Program-made: the position numbers and the translations under genes
The notes under the pieces: generated by a model
The model's input: only the letters and a program-made list of their open reading frames with translations
What the model was told of the DNA's origin: nothing
The model's database searches: none
Shown here: piece after piece, positions 1 to 8,767 of the stretch
Position numbering within the stretch: position 1 is the first letter of the stretch
How the letters are laid out: every line of letters begins with the position of its first letter
Assembly: GCA_934662505.1 (NCBI GenBank)
Contig: CAKUKE010000013.1
Location: forward strand, 3,060 to 67,059
DNA length: 64,000 nt
Direction: 5' to 3'
From: an uncultured Clostridia bacterium
Lineage (GTDB): Bacteria; Bacillota; Clostridia; Christensenellales; Aristaeellaceae

Positions 1-1279
1 TGAGCAGATGTACGGCGAATCCGTGTTTTATGACGAGGCGTTTGACGAAGTTTTCCCCGATGCGTATGAAGAAGCCGTCCGCGGCGAAAACCTGCAGGTG
101 GTGGATCGTCCCGAGGTGGACAATCTGGAGCAGATCGGCTCCGGCAAGGAACTGAAATTCTCCGTCAAGGTGTATGTGAAGCCTGACGTGGAACTGGGCA
201 ACTACAAGGGTCTCAAGGCCGTCCGTTACACCCACAAGGTAACCGAGGATGAGGTCAGCCGCCGCATCGATGTGGATGTGGAAAAGGAGACCACCACGGA
301 AGATGTGACCGACCGTCCCCTGCAGAAGGGTGATGTGGCCAATCTGGACTACGCCGGTTCTGTGGACGGGGTGGAGTTCGCCGGCGGCACGGCCGCGGGG
401 CAGACGCTGGAGATCGGCTCCGGTCACTTTATTCCCGGCTTTGAAGATCAGATGATCGGCATGCAGGTGGGCGAGGAAAAGGATCTGAAGGTGACCTTCC
501 CCGCTGAGTATCACGCGGAAGAACTGGCCGGCAAGGAAGCGGTGTTCCATGTGAAGCTCAACGGCATTCAGGTGAAGGTGAAGCCCGAGCTGGATGACGA
601 TTTTGCCGCCGACGTGTCCGAATACAACACCTTTGCCGAGTACAAGGCTGCCGTCGAAAAGGAACTGCAGGACCGTGCCGACAAGAACGCTGCGGTGGAG
701 CTGGAAAACAATCTGGTGCAGCAGGCTGTGGACGCTGCTGACTGCGACATTCCTCAGGCCATGATCGAGGATGAACTGGACGTGATGGTGCGCGAACTGA
801 AGATGCGCATGGCGTATCAGGGCATCCGCTTTGAGGACTACATCAAGTACACCGGCCAGACCGAGGAGCATGTGCGCGAAATGTACAAGCCCGAGGCCTC
901 CAACCGGGTCAAAATGCAGCTGGTGCTGGACGCCATCGTCAAGAAGGAAAACGTGGAAGTGTCCGATGAGGACGTGGAAAACGCCGTGAAGGAAGAAGCC
1001 GAGCGGGAAGGCCGTGAGGCGGAAGAATTCAAAAAGTCCCTGAACGACCGGCAGATGGAGTACCTGCGCGGGAATGCCGCCATCCGTAAGGTGGTGGATA
1101 TGATCGTGGCGAACGCCTCTGTGGAGGACAAGGACGAATCCGAGCGTGTCAGCGCGGACGAAGCGGCCAAGGCTGTGGAGGAAGTGGCCAAGGCGGCCGA
1201 CGAGGCGGAAGAAGCCAAGGCGGAAGCCAAGCCCCGGAAGCGCACGGCGAAGAAAAAGGAAGAAAAAACCGAGGAATGA
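1..1279 (+). CDS. tig: Trigger factor, 5' end cut off by the window
   Basis: Ribosome-associated chaperone and peptidyl-prolyl isomerase acting on nascent chains in the cytoplasm. The reading frame is already open at the first base, so the N-terminal ribosome-binding domain is mostly missing; about 425 residues are visible. An FKBP-type isomerase domain lies at visible residues about 98-190 (KGDVANLDYAG, then HFIPGFEDQMIGM), followed by the helical C-terminal arm domain. The last 40 residues are an Ala/Glu/Lys-rich tail ending in a basic and then acidic stretch, which is longer than in many trigger factors. The gene is followed by clpP and clpX, the usual folding-to-proteolysis order in Bacillota. 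The identification is firm; the true start lies outside the window. Confidence 0.97.
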   Translation, partial: EQMYGESVFYDEAFDEVFPDAYEEAVRGENLQVVDRPEVDNLEQIGSGKELKFSVKVYVKPDVELGNYKGLKAVRYTHKVTEDEVSRRIDVDVEKETTTEDVTDRPLQKGDVANLDYAGSVDGVEFAGGTAAGQTLEIGSGHFIPGFEDQMIGMQVGEEKDLKVTFPAEYHAEELAGKEAVFHVKLNGIQVKVKPELDDDFAADVSEYNTFAEYKAAVEKELQDRADKNAAVELENNLVQQAVDAADCDIPQAMIEDELDVMVRELKMRMAYQGIRFEDYIKYTGQTEEHVREMYKPEASNRVKMQLVLDAIVKKENVEVSDEDVENAVKEEAEREGREAEEFKKSLNDRQMEYLRGNAAIRKVVDMIVANASVEDKDESERVSADEAAKAVEEVAKAADEAEEAKAEAKPRKRTAKKKEEKTEE

Positions 1280-1323
1280 TCCGGCGCCTGCGCCGGAGGA
1301 CTGCCCGTAGGGCATCAAGTGAA

Positions 1324-1373
1324 CAGCGGGATGCAGCGGGCGCAGCGCGTCGGCGGCGTCCCGCTGCCTTTTT
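1324..1373 (+). terminator. Probable intrinsic terminator after tig
   Basis: An 8-bp stem (1324-1331 with 1359-1366) with a GC-rich inner region is followed by CCTTTTT. A second, U-free hairpin (1281-1296) lies just upstream. Together they separate tig from clpP. Confidence 0.5.
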
Positions 1374-1465
1374 CCGGGCGGCAGGGAAGCCGTCCGGCAG
1401 CCGGGTGCGTATAATGCGCCCCGGCGGCTCATATAATCCAAACAGGCCGAAAGGGGGCAAAAAGG

Positions 1466-2059
1466 ATGTCTCTCGTTCCTTATGTCATTGAGCAGACCGC
1501 TCACGGGGAGCGTTCCTGCGACATTTATTCCCGCTTGCTGAAGGATCGGGTGGTGTTTCTGGGCAGCGAGATCAACGATCAGGTGGCAAATGCCGTGGTC
1601 GCACAGCTTCTGTTTCTGGAAACGGACAACCCTGATGCGGATATTTCTCTGTATATCAACAGCCCGGGCGGTTCTGTCACTGCGGGCATGGCGATTTACG
1701 ATACCATGAATTACATCAAGTGCCCCGTGCGCACCGTGTGCGTAGGCATGGCCGCCTCCATGGGCGCGTTTCTGCTCATGGCCGGCGAAAAGGGCAAGCG
1801 TCTGGCGCTGCCCAACAGCGAGATCATGATCCATCAGCCCTCCGGCGGCGCGTCCGGGCAGGCGACGGATGTGACCATCCATGCCAGGTGGCTGCTGCGC
1901 ACGAAGGATAAAATGAACGGGATGATGGCTGAAATGACGGGTCAGCCGCTGGAGAAAATTCAGGCCGACGTGGAGCGGGACTATTTCATGTCCGCCAAAG
2001 AAGCGCTGGATTACGGCATTATTGACGAGATCTATCAGCCGCGCCCCAAAAAGGGCTGA
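1466..2059 (+). CDS. clpP: ATP-dependent Clp protease proteolytic subunit
   Basis: Serine peptidase that forms the tetradecameric degradation chamber and works with ClpX, encoded next door. It is 197 residues, the normal length. The catalytic triad is visible: Ser98 in GMAASMGAF, His123 in MIHQPSGG, and Asp172 in ERDYFMS. An AAAGGGGG ribosome-binding site lies 9-10 bases before the ATG. Two TATAAT boxes (1410-1415 and 1432-1437) precede the gene in the 190-bp gap after tig, but neither has a clear -35 partner, so a promoter here is only possible. Position between tig and clpX is a common arrangement. High certainty. Confidence 0.98.
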   Translation: MSLVPYVIEQTAHGERSCDIYSRLLKDRVVFLGSEINDQVANAVVAQLLFLETDNPDADISLYINSPGGSVTAGMAIYDTMNYIKCPVRTVCVGMAASMGAFLLMAGEKGKRLALPNSEIMIHQPSGGASGQATDVTIHARWLLRTKDKMNGMMAEMTGQPLEKIQADVERDYFMSAKEALDYGIIDEIYQPRPKKG

Positions 2060-2114
2060 ACCGTTCCTCGAACGGAAAAGGATCGGAACGTAAGCGTTCC
2101 GGAATGAGGTGAAC

Positions 2115-3434
2115 ATGCCAAGTAAAGACGATATGACCACGCGCCGTCAGCGGTGCTCCTTCTGCGGAAAAAGTCAGGATCAGGTGCGGCGGATGGTCGC
2201 AGGACCGTCGGTGTACATCTGCGACGAGTGCATCGCGCTGTGCCATGAACTGCTGGCGGACGATCTGAACACTGCCTCGGCCAAGACTGACGAGGGTATG
2301 GGGGATATTCCCACCCCTGTGGAAATGAAGCGGGTGCTGGACGACTATGTGATCGGCCAGGACGACGCGAAAAAGACGCTGTGCGTAGCGGTGTACAACC
2401 ACTACAAGCGGATCGGCGCCAACATGCGTCAGGGGGATGTGGAGTTGCAGAAGTCCAACATTCTCATGGTGGGGCCTACCGGCTGCGGCAAAACGTATCT
2501 GGCGCAGTCGCTGGCGCGCATTCTGAACGTGCCCTTCGCCATTGCCGACGCTACGGCGCTGACCGAGGCGGGCTATGTGGGCGAGGATGTGGAAAATATC
2601 CTGCTGCGGCTCATTCAGGCGGCCGGCGGCGATATTCAGGCGGCGCAGCGGGGCATCATCTATATTGACGAGATCGACAAGATCGCCCGCAAGGGTGAAA
2701 ACATGTCCATCACCCGGGATGTGAGCGGTGAAGGCGTGCAGCAGGCGCTGCTGAAAATTCTGGAGGGCACCCTTGCCAGCGTGCCGCCTCAGGGAGGCCG
2801 CAAGCATCCCCATCAGGAATGCCTGCAAATCGACACCACCAACATTCTGTTTATCTGCGGCGGCGCGTTTGACGGTCTGCAGCGGATCATCGAACAGCGG
2901 GTCGGCAAGAAGGCCATGGGCTTTGGCAGCGATCCGCAGGGAAAAAAAGAAGAAAACGTGGGCGACGTGCTGCGGCAGATGCGGCCGGAAGACCTGCTCA
3001 AGTTCGGCCTGATTCCCGAATTTGTGGGGCGTCTGCCGATCACCGTGACGCTGGACGCGCTGGATGAAAAGGCGCTGGTGCGTATTCTGACCGAGCCGAG
3101 AAACGCGCTGATCAAGCAGTATCAGAAACTGATGGAGCTGGACAATGTGCGTCTGGAGGTGGAAGAGGATGCCCTGTACGCCATTGCCCATCAGGCCATC
3201 GAGCGCAAAAGCGGCGCCCGCGGTCTGCGCACCATTCTGGAACATACCCTGCTGGATACCATGTTTGAAATTCCGGGCAACAAGACCATCGACAAGTGCA
3301 TTGTGACCCGCGATGTGATCGAAAAGGGCGAAAAGCCCCAGCTGATGCTCAAGCCCCTCCGCGCCCGCACCCGTGCGCCCAAGGCGGGAGAAGAAAAAAA
3401 CGGCGAGGCGAGCGACGCAGGCAACGCCAGCTGA
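2115..3434 (+). CDS. clpX: ClpX ATP-dependent unfoldase
   Basis: AAA+ unfoldase that recognises substrates and threads them into ClpP. The N-terminal zinc-binding domain has Cys14, Cys17, Cys36 and Cys39. The Walker A motif GPTGCGKT is at residues 120-127, followed by Walker B IIYIDEIDK, and the ClpP-docking loop appears as an IGF-like MGFG. I chose the ATG at 2115 (439 residues) because the GAGGTG ribosome-binding site at 2105-2110 fits it; an in-frame GTG lies six bases upstream within that site. It sits 55 bp after clpP and is probably co-transcribed. High certainty. Confidence 0.97.
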   Translation: MPSKDDMTTRRQRCSFCGKSQDQVRRMVAGPSVYICDECIALCHELLADDLNTASAKTDEGMGDIPTPVEMKRVLDDYVIGQDDAKKTLCVAVYNHYKRIGANMRQGDVELQKSNILMVGPTGCGKTYLAQSLARILNVPFAIADATALTEAGYVGEDVENILLRLIQAAGGDIQAAQRGIIYIDEIDKIARKGENMSITRDVSGEGVQQALLKILEGTLASVPPQGGRKHPHQECLQIDTTNILFICGGAFDGLQRIIEQRVGKKAMGFGSDPQGKKEENVGDVLRQMRPEDLLKFGLIPEFVGRLPITVTLDALDEKALVRILTEPRNALIKQYQKLMELDNVRLEVEEDALYAIAHQAIERKSGARGLRTILEHTLLDTMFEIPGNKTIDKCIVTRDVIEKGEKPQLMLKPLRARTRAPKAGEEKNGEASDAGNAS

Positions 3435-3478
3435 CGGAAACAGCAAAAATTGACACGGGTTTTCCCGCATGGAGCAGA

Positions 3479-3516
3479 CCCCCGTTCCGCATGATAGATG
3501 CAGGAATGGGGGTTTT
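3479..3516 (+). terminator. Terminator-like hairpin that contains the lonB ribosome-binding site
   Basis: A 10-bp stem (3479-3488 with 3503-3512, one G.U pair), extended by four pairs around a GATAG loop, is followed by TTTT at 3513-3516. It has the form of an intrinsic terminator for clpX. Its 3' arm, AGGAATGGGGG, is also the only purine-rich stretch at the right distance from the lonB ATG at 3520, so the folded RNA would hide that site. Confidence 0.7.
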
Positions 3517-3519
3517 GTC

Positions 3520-5184
3520 ATGAGCTGGTTTCTGATTTTACTGCAGCTGATCCTGACGGTGGTGATGGGGGTATATTTCTGCACGCAGCTGCGCGCGCAG
3601 CAGCGGTCACAGCCGACGGGCAGACGGGACAGCGCCGTGGAAATGAGCAAACTGACCCGGATGCGGGCGGTCTCGCTCTCCCGTCCGCTGTGCGAAAACG
3701 TTCGTCCGACCCGTTTTGCGGACATCGTCGGGCAGGAGGAGGGCATCAAGTCTCTCAAGGCCATTCTGTGCGGCCCCAATCCGCAGCACGTCATCATTTA
3801 CGGACCGCCCGGCATCGGCAAAACCTGCGCGGCGCGGCTGGCGCTGGAGGCGGCCAAGGAAAGCCCGGGCACGCCCTTTAAAAAAGACGCGCCCTTTATT
3901 GAAATGGATGCGACCTGCGTGCGGTTTGACGAACGCGCCATTGCCGATCCCCTGATCGGCTCGGTGCATGACCCCATCTATCAGGGAGCAGGGCCTCTGG
4001 GGGTGTCCGGGGTGCCGCAGCCAAAACCCGGGGCAGTCAGCAGGGCTCACGGCGGGGTGCTGTTTCTGGACGAGATTGGCGAATTGCACCCGGTGCAGAT
4101 GAACAAGCTGCTCAAGGTGCTGGAAGACAGAAAGGTGCAGTTTGAATCGGCCTATTATAACCCGGACGATCATGGGGTGCCCCGGTACATTCACGATATT
4201 TTTCAAAACGGCATGCCGGCGGATTTCCGACTGATCGGCGCCACCACGCGCCGCCCGGAGGAACTGCCGCCCGCGCTGCGCTCCCGGTGCATGGAGATTT
4301 ACTTCCGGGGGCTTACGCAGGATGAGGTGACGCAGATCGCCTACCACGCGGCGGAAAAGGCGGGCTTCAAAATGAGCCGGGAGGTGGCGCGGCTGGCGGG
4401 ACGGTTCGCCTGCTGCGGCCGGGATGCGGTCAACATGGTGCAGATGGCCTCGGGCGTAGCGCAGCTGGAGGGGCGGAAGAACATTCTGCCGGGGGATATG
4501 GAGTGGGTCGTGGAAAGCGGCCACTATCCGGAACGTCCCTGCGCTTCCGCCAGTCAGGAAAACCGGCTGGGCGCGGTGCACGGTCTGGCGGTTCAGGGCG
4601 CTACGGAGGGCGCGGTGATGGAGATTGAGGCGGTGCGGATGCCCGGCCGCGGACGGGTGCGGGTGACGGGCATTGTGGCGGAGGAGGAAATGGGGCAGGG
4701 CGGGGGACATACCCTGCGCCGGCCTTCTACTGCCAGCGCGTCCGTGGAAAATGTGACCACCTGTCTCAGACGGATGGGATATCTGGACGAGAAGACGGAC
4801 GTACACATCAATTTTCCCGGGGGCATGCCGGTGGACGGCCCTTCCGCCGGGGTCGCCATGGCGGTGGCCGCGGTGAGCGCGCTGACGGGAGCGCCGGTGG
4901 ACGGCGGTACGGCAGTGACGGGCGAGATCGGCGTGCAGGGGCAGGTGCGCCCGGTGGGCGGCGTGCCGGAAAAGGTGGAGGCAGCACGCCGCGCAGGGCT
5001 GGCGCGGGTCGTCATACCGTCCGAAAATGCGCAGGAACGGTTCAAAAATGCGGGCATCCGGGTCGTGACGGCGGACACGCTGGAGGAAGCGCTTTCGATG
5101 CTGCTGCTGCCCGCCGTGCCTACGGAGGACGTGGAGGAAATGCCCGCGCCTGTGGGTGCGCCGCTGGCCGCGGCCGGAAAGTGA
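3520..5184 (+). CDS. lonB: LonB, membrane-anchored ATP-dependent Lon-type protease
   Basis: AAA+ serine protease of the Bacillota LonB family, which in Bacillus is associated with sporulation. It is 554 residues, matching the family. A hydrophobic N-terminal segment (residues 2-23) would anchor it to the membrane. Walker A GPPGIGKT is at 95-102, Walker B is LFLDEIGEL, and the C-terminal Lon protease domain carries the Ser-Lys dyad at Ser442 (GPSAG) and Lys485. It lacks the N-terminal substrate domain of true Lon. I placed the start at ATG 3520 because it gives the membrane segment at the N terminus and has GGGGG seven bases upstream. That ribosome-binding site lies within a strong hairpin, so expression may be conditional. 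Confidence 0.95.
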   Translation: MSWFLILLQLILTVVMGVYFCTQLRAQQRSQPTGRRDSAVEMSKLTRMRAVSLSRPLCENVRPTRFADIVGQEEGIKSLKAILCGPNPQHVIIYGPPGIGKTCAARLALEAAKESPGTPFKKDAPFIEMDATCVRFDERAIADPLIGSVHDPIYQGAGPLGVSGVPQPKPGAVSRAHGGVLFLDEIGELHPVQMNKLLKVLEDRKVQFESAYYNPDDHGVPRYIHDIFQNGMPADFRLIGATTRRPEELPPALRSRCMEIYFRGLTQDEVTQIAYHAAEKAGFKMSREVARLAGRFACCGRDAVNMVQMASGVAQLEGRKNILPGDMEWVVESGHYPERPCASASQENRLGAVHGLAVQGATEGAVMEIEAVRMPGRGRVRVTGIVAEEEMGQGGGHTLRRPSTASASVENVTTCLRRMGYLDEKTDVHINFPGGMPVDGPSAGVAMAVAAVSALTGAPVDGGTAVTGEIGVQGQVRPVGGVPEKVEAARRAGLARVVIPSENAQERFKNAGIRVVTADTLEEALSMLLLPAVPTEDVEEMPAPVGAPLAAAGK

Positions 5185-5194
5185 CCGGGAACGG

Positions 5195-5223
5195 TTGCAA
5201 ATGACAGCAGAATCCTGTATAAT
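5195..5223 (+). promoter_or_regulatory. Sigma-A promoter for lon
   Basis: TTGCAA (5195-5200), 17-bp spacer, TATAAT (5218-5223). Transcription would begin close to a small UUCG-capped hairpin (5231-5244) and then the lon ribosome-binding site. No heat-shock CIRCE element is evident. Confidence 0.75.
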
Positions 5224-5278
5224 AATAAATCAGCCTTCGGGCTGAAAAAGGATCGTATCGCATATGCAAGGAGGCCTT

Positions 5279-7627
5279 ATGGCAAGGCGTAAAAAAGAAG
5301 AAATGATGCAGCTGCCCGTCATCCCGCTGCGGGGTCTGATGGTTTTTCCCCACATGGTGCTGCATTTTGATGTGGGGCGCGCCCGGTCGGTGGCTGCGCT
5401 GGAGGCGGCCATGCTGGAGGGGCAGAAAGTGTTTCTGGTCGCCCAGAAGGACGGGGATGCGGAAGAGCCCGGGCTGGACGACCTGTGCAGGGTCGGCACG
5501 GTGGCGCAGATCAAGCAGGTGCTGAACCTGCCCGGCGACAGCATCCGCGTGCTGGCGGAGGGGGAAAGCCGCGGCGCGCTGCGCACCCTGACGCAGGAGG
5601 ATCCCTTCTGGCAGGCGCAGGTGGCCGTCTTCGCTGAAACTTCGCCGGATACGCCGGAGATCGCCGCCCTGACCCGTACGGCGCAGGAACTGTTCGAACA
5701 GTACGCCTCCGCCAGCGCCCGCGTGTCGCAGGAGACCATGCGGTCGGTGACGGAGAGCCGCCAGCCCGCCCAGCTGCCCGACATCATTGCCGCCAACGTG
5801 CTGACAAGGGTGGAGGACAGGCAGGCCATTCTGGACGCGGTGGATGTGGAAAAGCGGCTGGAGACCCTGTGCGCCATTCTGATGCGGGAAACGGAAATGG
5901 CCGCCATCGAAAAGCAGGTGCAGGCGCGCCTGAAAAAACAGATTGATAAAAACCAGAAGGATTACTACCTTCGGGAGCAGATCAAGGCCATTCAGGAGGA
6001 ACTGGGCGATAAGGAATCCACCGATGTGGAGGAGCTGCGTCAGAAAGCCCGGGAGACGGCGCTGAATGACGAGGCGCGGGAAAAGGTGGAAAAGGAGCTG
6101 GGACGCATTTCCCGCATGGCGCCCGGCACGCCGGAGATCGGCGTATCCCGCACCTGGGTGGAGTGGATCCTCGATTTGCCGTGGGGCAATTATACCACGG
6201 ATAATCTGGATCTGAAGCGGGCGCGGCGCGTGCTGAACGAGGATCACTACGCCATGGAAAAGGTCAAGGAGCGGGTGATCGAATATCTGGCGGTGCGCCG
6301 CCTGAAGGAAAAGGCGGACGGCGAGGGACGGATGCGGGGTCCCATTCTCTGCTTTGTAGGCCCTCCCGGCGTGGGCAAGACCTCCATTGTGCGGGCAATC
6401 GCACGGGCGGTGGGGCGCAAATTCGTGCAGATGTCTCTGGGCGGCGTGCGGGATGAGGCGGAGATCCGCGGTCACCGGCGCACCTATGTGGGCGCGATCC
6501 CCGGACGGATCATTGCGGGCATGAAGCAGGCGGGCACCATGAACCCCCTGTTCCTGCTGGACGAAATCGACAAAATGAGCAGCGATTTCCGGGGTGACCC
6601 GGCCAGCGCCATGCTGGAGGTGCTGGATGGCGAGCAGAACGGCGCCTTCCGGGATCATTATCTGGAAGTGCCCTTCGACCTGTCCCGCGTCATGTTCATC
6701 ACCACGGCCAATACGGTGGACACCATCCCCGGCCCGCTGCTGGATCGGATGGAGGTCATCGAGGTCCCCAGCTACACCGAGGAAGAAAAACTGCACATTG
6801 CCAAAAAACACCTGCTGCCCAAGCAGCTGCGGGAGCACGGTCTGCCGGATAAGAGCGTGAAAATGTCCGACGCGGTCATGAAACAGCTGATCGAAAACTA
6901 TACCCGGGAGGCCGGCGTGCGGCAGCTGGAGCGCACGGTGGCGCGGGTGGTGCGCAAGGCGGCTGTGGACATGCTGGACGAGGGCGTGGACACGGTGACG
7001 GTCACGGCGGCGCGGCTGACGGATTATCTGGGCGCGGCCCGTTTCCTGCGGGAAGCTCCGGAAAAAGCGCCTCAGGTGGGCGTGGTCAACGGGCTGGCCT
7101 ACACCACCGTGGGCGGCGAGACGCTGGCAGTGGAGTGCAGCGTGATGCCCGGCACTGGTCAGACGCAGCTGACGGGTCAGCTGGGCGACGTGATGAAGGA
7201 AAGCGCCCGGGCGGCGCAGTCCTGGGTGCGCGCCCACGCGGCCGCGTACGGCATTGACCCGGATTTTTACAAAAATGTGGACATTCACATTCACGTGCCC
7301 GAGGGTGCGGTGCCCAAGGACGGCCCTTCCGCCGGCGTGACCATGGTCAGCGCGCTGGTATCGGCGCTGTCCGGCCGGCCTGCACGGCAGGACGTGGCCA
7401 TGACGGGCGAGGTGACGCTGCGGGGCAGGGTGCTGCCCATCGGCGGTGTGAAGGAAAAGCTGCTGGCTGCGTACCGGGCAGGGTTCAAGGTCATCGTGAT
7501 GCCCCGTGAAAACGGAAAGGATCTGGAGGACGTGCCCGAGCATGTGCGCAGAGGCTTTGACATCCGCTTTGCCGACACGGTGGAGGATGTGCTGAGCGTG
7601 GTGCTTTTGCCTGAAAACAAAGGATGA
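5279..7627 (+). CDS. lon: Lon protease (LonA)
   Basis: Cytoplasmic ATP-dependent protease for damaged and regulatory proteins. It is 782 residues, normal for the family. It begins with the LON substrate-binding domain (LPVIPLRGLMVFPHMV), then a coiled linker, an AAA+ module with Walker A GPPGVGKT at 361-368 and Walker B FLLDEIDK, and a peptidase domain with Ser684 (GPSAG) and Lys727, the same 43-residue dyad spacing as in LonB. The ATG at 5279 is preceded by AAGGAGG; an earlier in-frame ATG at 5264 would overlap that site. It has its own promoter and is followed 13 bp later by engB, as in Bacillus. Confidence 0.98.
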   Translation: MARRKKEEMMQLPVIPLRGLMVFPHMVLHFDVGRARSVAALEAAMLEGQKVFLVAQKDGDAEEPGLDDLCRVGTVAQIKQVLNLPGDSIRVLAEGESRGALRTLTQEDPFWQAQVAVFAETSPDTPEIAALTRTAQELFEQYASASARVSQETMRSVTESRQPAQLPDIIAANVLTRVEDRQAILDAVDVEKRLETLCAILMRETEMAAIEKQVQARLKKQIDKNQKDYYLREQIKAIQEELGDKESTDVEELRQKARETALNDEAREKVEKELGRISRMAPGTPEIGVSRTWVEWILDLPWGNYTTDNLDLKRARRVLNEDHYAMEKVKERVIEYLAVRRLKEKADGEGRMRGPILCFVGPPGVGKTSIVRAIARAVGRKFVQMSLGGVRDEAEIRGHRRTYVGAIPGRIIAGMKQAGTMNPLFLLDEIDKMSSDFRGDPASAMLEVLDGEQNGAFRDHYLEVPFDLSRVMFITTANTVDTIPGPLLDRMEVIEVPSYTEEEKLHIAKKHLLPKQLREHGLPDKSVKMSDAVMKQLIENYTREAGVRQLERTVARVVRKAAVDMLDEGVDTVTVTAARLTDYLGAARFLREAPEKAPQVGVVNGLAYTTVGGETLAVECSVMPGTGQTQLTGQLGDVMKESARAAQSWVRAHAAAYGIDPDFYKNVDIHIHVPEGAVPKDGPSAGVTMVSALVSALSGRPARQDVAMTGEVTLRGRVLPIGGVKEKLLAAYRAGFKVIVMPRENGKDLEDVPEHVRRGFDIRFADTVEDVLSVVLLPENKG

Positions 7628-7640
7628 AACGAGGTGTCCC

Positions 7641-8258
7641 ATGGAAATCACGACCGCGGAATTTATCACATCCATGAGCCGCTATGCCGCGCCGGAAGAA
7701 AGCCTGCCGCAGATCGCCGTGGCGGGACGGAGCAACGTGGGCAAAAGTTCGCTGATCAACAAACTGTGCCGCCGCAACAAACTGGCGCGCACCAGCGCGA
7801 CCCCCGGCAAGACCCGGCTGATCAATCTGTTTTGCCTGAACGGTTCGTTTTATCTGGTCGACCTGCCCGGCTACGGCTTTGCCAAGGTGGACAAGCAGGA
7901 AAAGCTGCGGTGGGGTGAAATGATGGAGGAGTATTTTTCCTCTACCCGGCACCTGCGCCTGACCCTGCATCTGGTGGACATCCGGCATGAGCCGACGCAG
8001 GACGACGTGCAGATGAACGCCTACCTGCGGGCGCACAATATCCCCTTTCTGGTGGTCTGCACCAAGGCGGACAAGATCAGCCGGGGCGCCCGGATGAAGT
8101 ATCTGGCGCCTATCTGCCGCGCACTGCAGGTGCAGCCCTGGCAGGTGCTGTGCTTTTCTTCAGAAACAGGGGACGGCCGGGAGCAGCTGCTCGCCGCGCT
8201 GGCGCAGGCGCTGGAAGCGGAACCGGCGGAAGCTGCGGAACCGCAGGGGGCAGAGTGA
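7641..8258 (+). CDS. engB: Ribosome-biogenesis GTPase EngB/YsxC/YihA
   Basis: Essential TRAFAC-class GTPase needed for assembly of the large ribosomal subunit. It is 205 residues. G1 GRSNVGKS is at 29-36, the switch I threonine region is TSATPGKT, G3 is DLPGYG at 73-78, G4 TKAD at 140-143, and G5 is SSE near 166. The C terminus is an Ala/Glu-rich tail. It follows lon by 13 bp with a GAGGTG ribosome-binding site, repeating the lon-engB order of Bacillus, and is probably cotranscribed with lon. A strong terminator follows at 8374. Confidence 0.97.
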   Translation: MEITTAEFITSMSRYAAPEESLPQIAVAGRSNVGKSSLINKLCRRNKLARTSATPGKTRLINLFCLNGSFYLVDLPGYGFAKVDKQEKLRWGEMMEEYFSSTRHLRLTLHLVDIRHEPTQDDVQMNAYLRAHNIPFLVVCTKADKISRGARMKYLAPICRALQVQPWQVLCFSSETGDGREQLLAALAQALEAEPAEAAEPQGAE

Positions 8259-8373
8259 ACGCAACACGCCTGCGGCGCGGGCAAGCGCATTCGGCACGGG
8301 CGGTTCCATGCCTTCAGCACAGAGAAGGGCGGCCGTCTTTTGTGAACAAAGGGTCTGCATGCTTTCAAGAGAC

Positions 8374-8400
8374 AAAGAAGGGCGGCGCCCTTCTTTTTTT
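8374..8400 (+). terminator. Intrinsic terminator of the lon-engB operon
   Basis: A perfect 10-bp stem (8374-8383 with 8387-8396), GGC loop and an uninterrupted T run ending at 8400. A partial copy of its left arm (AGAAGGGCGGC) lies near 8323. Confidence 0.9.
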
Positions 8401-8429
8401 GCACCCTCTCCGGATGGCGGCATAGACTG
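8401..8429 (+). promoter_or_regulatory. Candidate sporulation (sigma-K-like) promoter
   Basis: GCACC (8401-8405), 15-bp spacer, CATAGACTG (8421-8429). It resembles the AC...CATAnnnTA form of sigma-K promoters and closely matches the sites before dpaA and the Cys-rich gene at 62931. It begins at the last T of the preceding terminator. Confidence 0.55.
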
Positions 8430-8479
8430 GTGGTGTGGACGGTCAAGCGTTCGCATAAACCGGGAAAGGGGGAGAAAAC

Positions 8480-8701
8480 ATGAGCGAACAGATGATGGAA
8501 CAGGTGCGCATGCCTGCCAGAGAAGCGGCAAACCGGCTGAGCGACGCCCTGCGCCGGGCATTGGATATGCGCTTTTTGACCCTGCGTCCCGCTGTGGCGG
8601 GCGGCATCACGGAGGCCGCGCCGGAGAGGAAAACGCCTACATACCGTATCCCGGGCAATCAGCTTGCAGCCCTGCATCAGGTGCAGCTGAACCGGAGATA
8701 A
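8480..8701 (+). CDS. Small protein of unknown function, possible sporulation gene
   Basis: A 73-residue protein I do not recognise. It starts at an ATG with AAAGGGGGAG seven bases upstream, a very good ribosome-binding site. The first half is a predicted amphipathic helix rich in Arg, Ala and Met (residues about 5-30); the second half contains short Pro- and Gly-containing stretches and ends in NRR. It has no signal peptide, Cys or membrane segment. It stands as a single-gene unit between two strong terminators and is preceded by a GCACC-N15-CATA promoter-like site, so my inference is expression in the mother cell late in sporulation. Confidence 0.7.
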   Translation: MSEQMMEQVRMPAREAANRLSDALRRALDMRFLTLRPAVAGGITEAAPERKTPTYRIPGNQLAALHQVQLNRR

Positions 8702-8710
8702 GGCAAAAGG

Positions 8711-8746
8711 AGCGCCGGACGTGATGCCGGCGCTCTGCGTTTTTTC
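8711..8746 (+). terminator. Terminator between convergent genes
   Basis: An 8-bp GC-rich stem (8711-8718 with 8727-8734), then CTGCG and TTTTTT. On the other strand the stem is followed by CCTTTT, so it may also end the CAP-domain gene. Confidence 0.8.
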
Positions 8747-8767
8747 AGTTTTGCGACGGTCGGCGGT

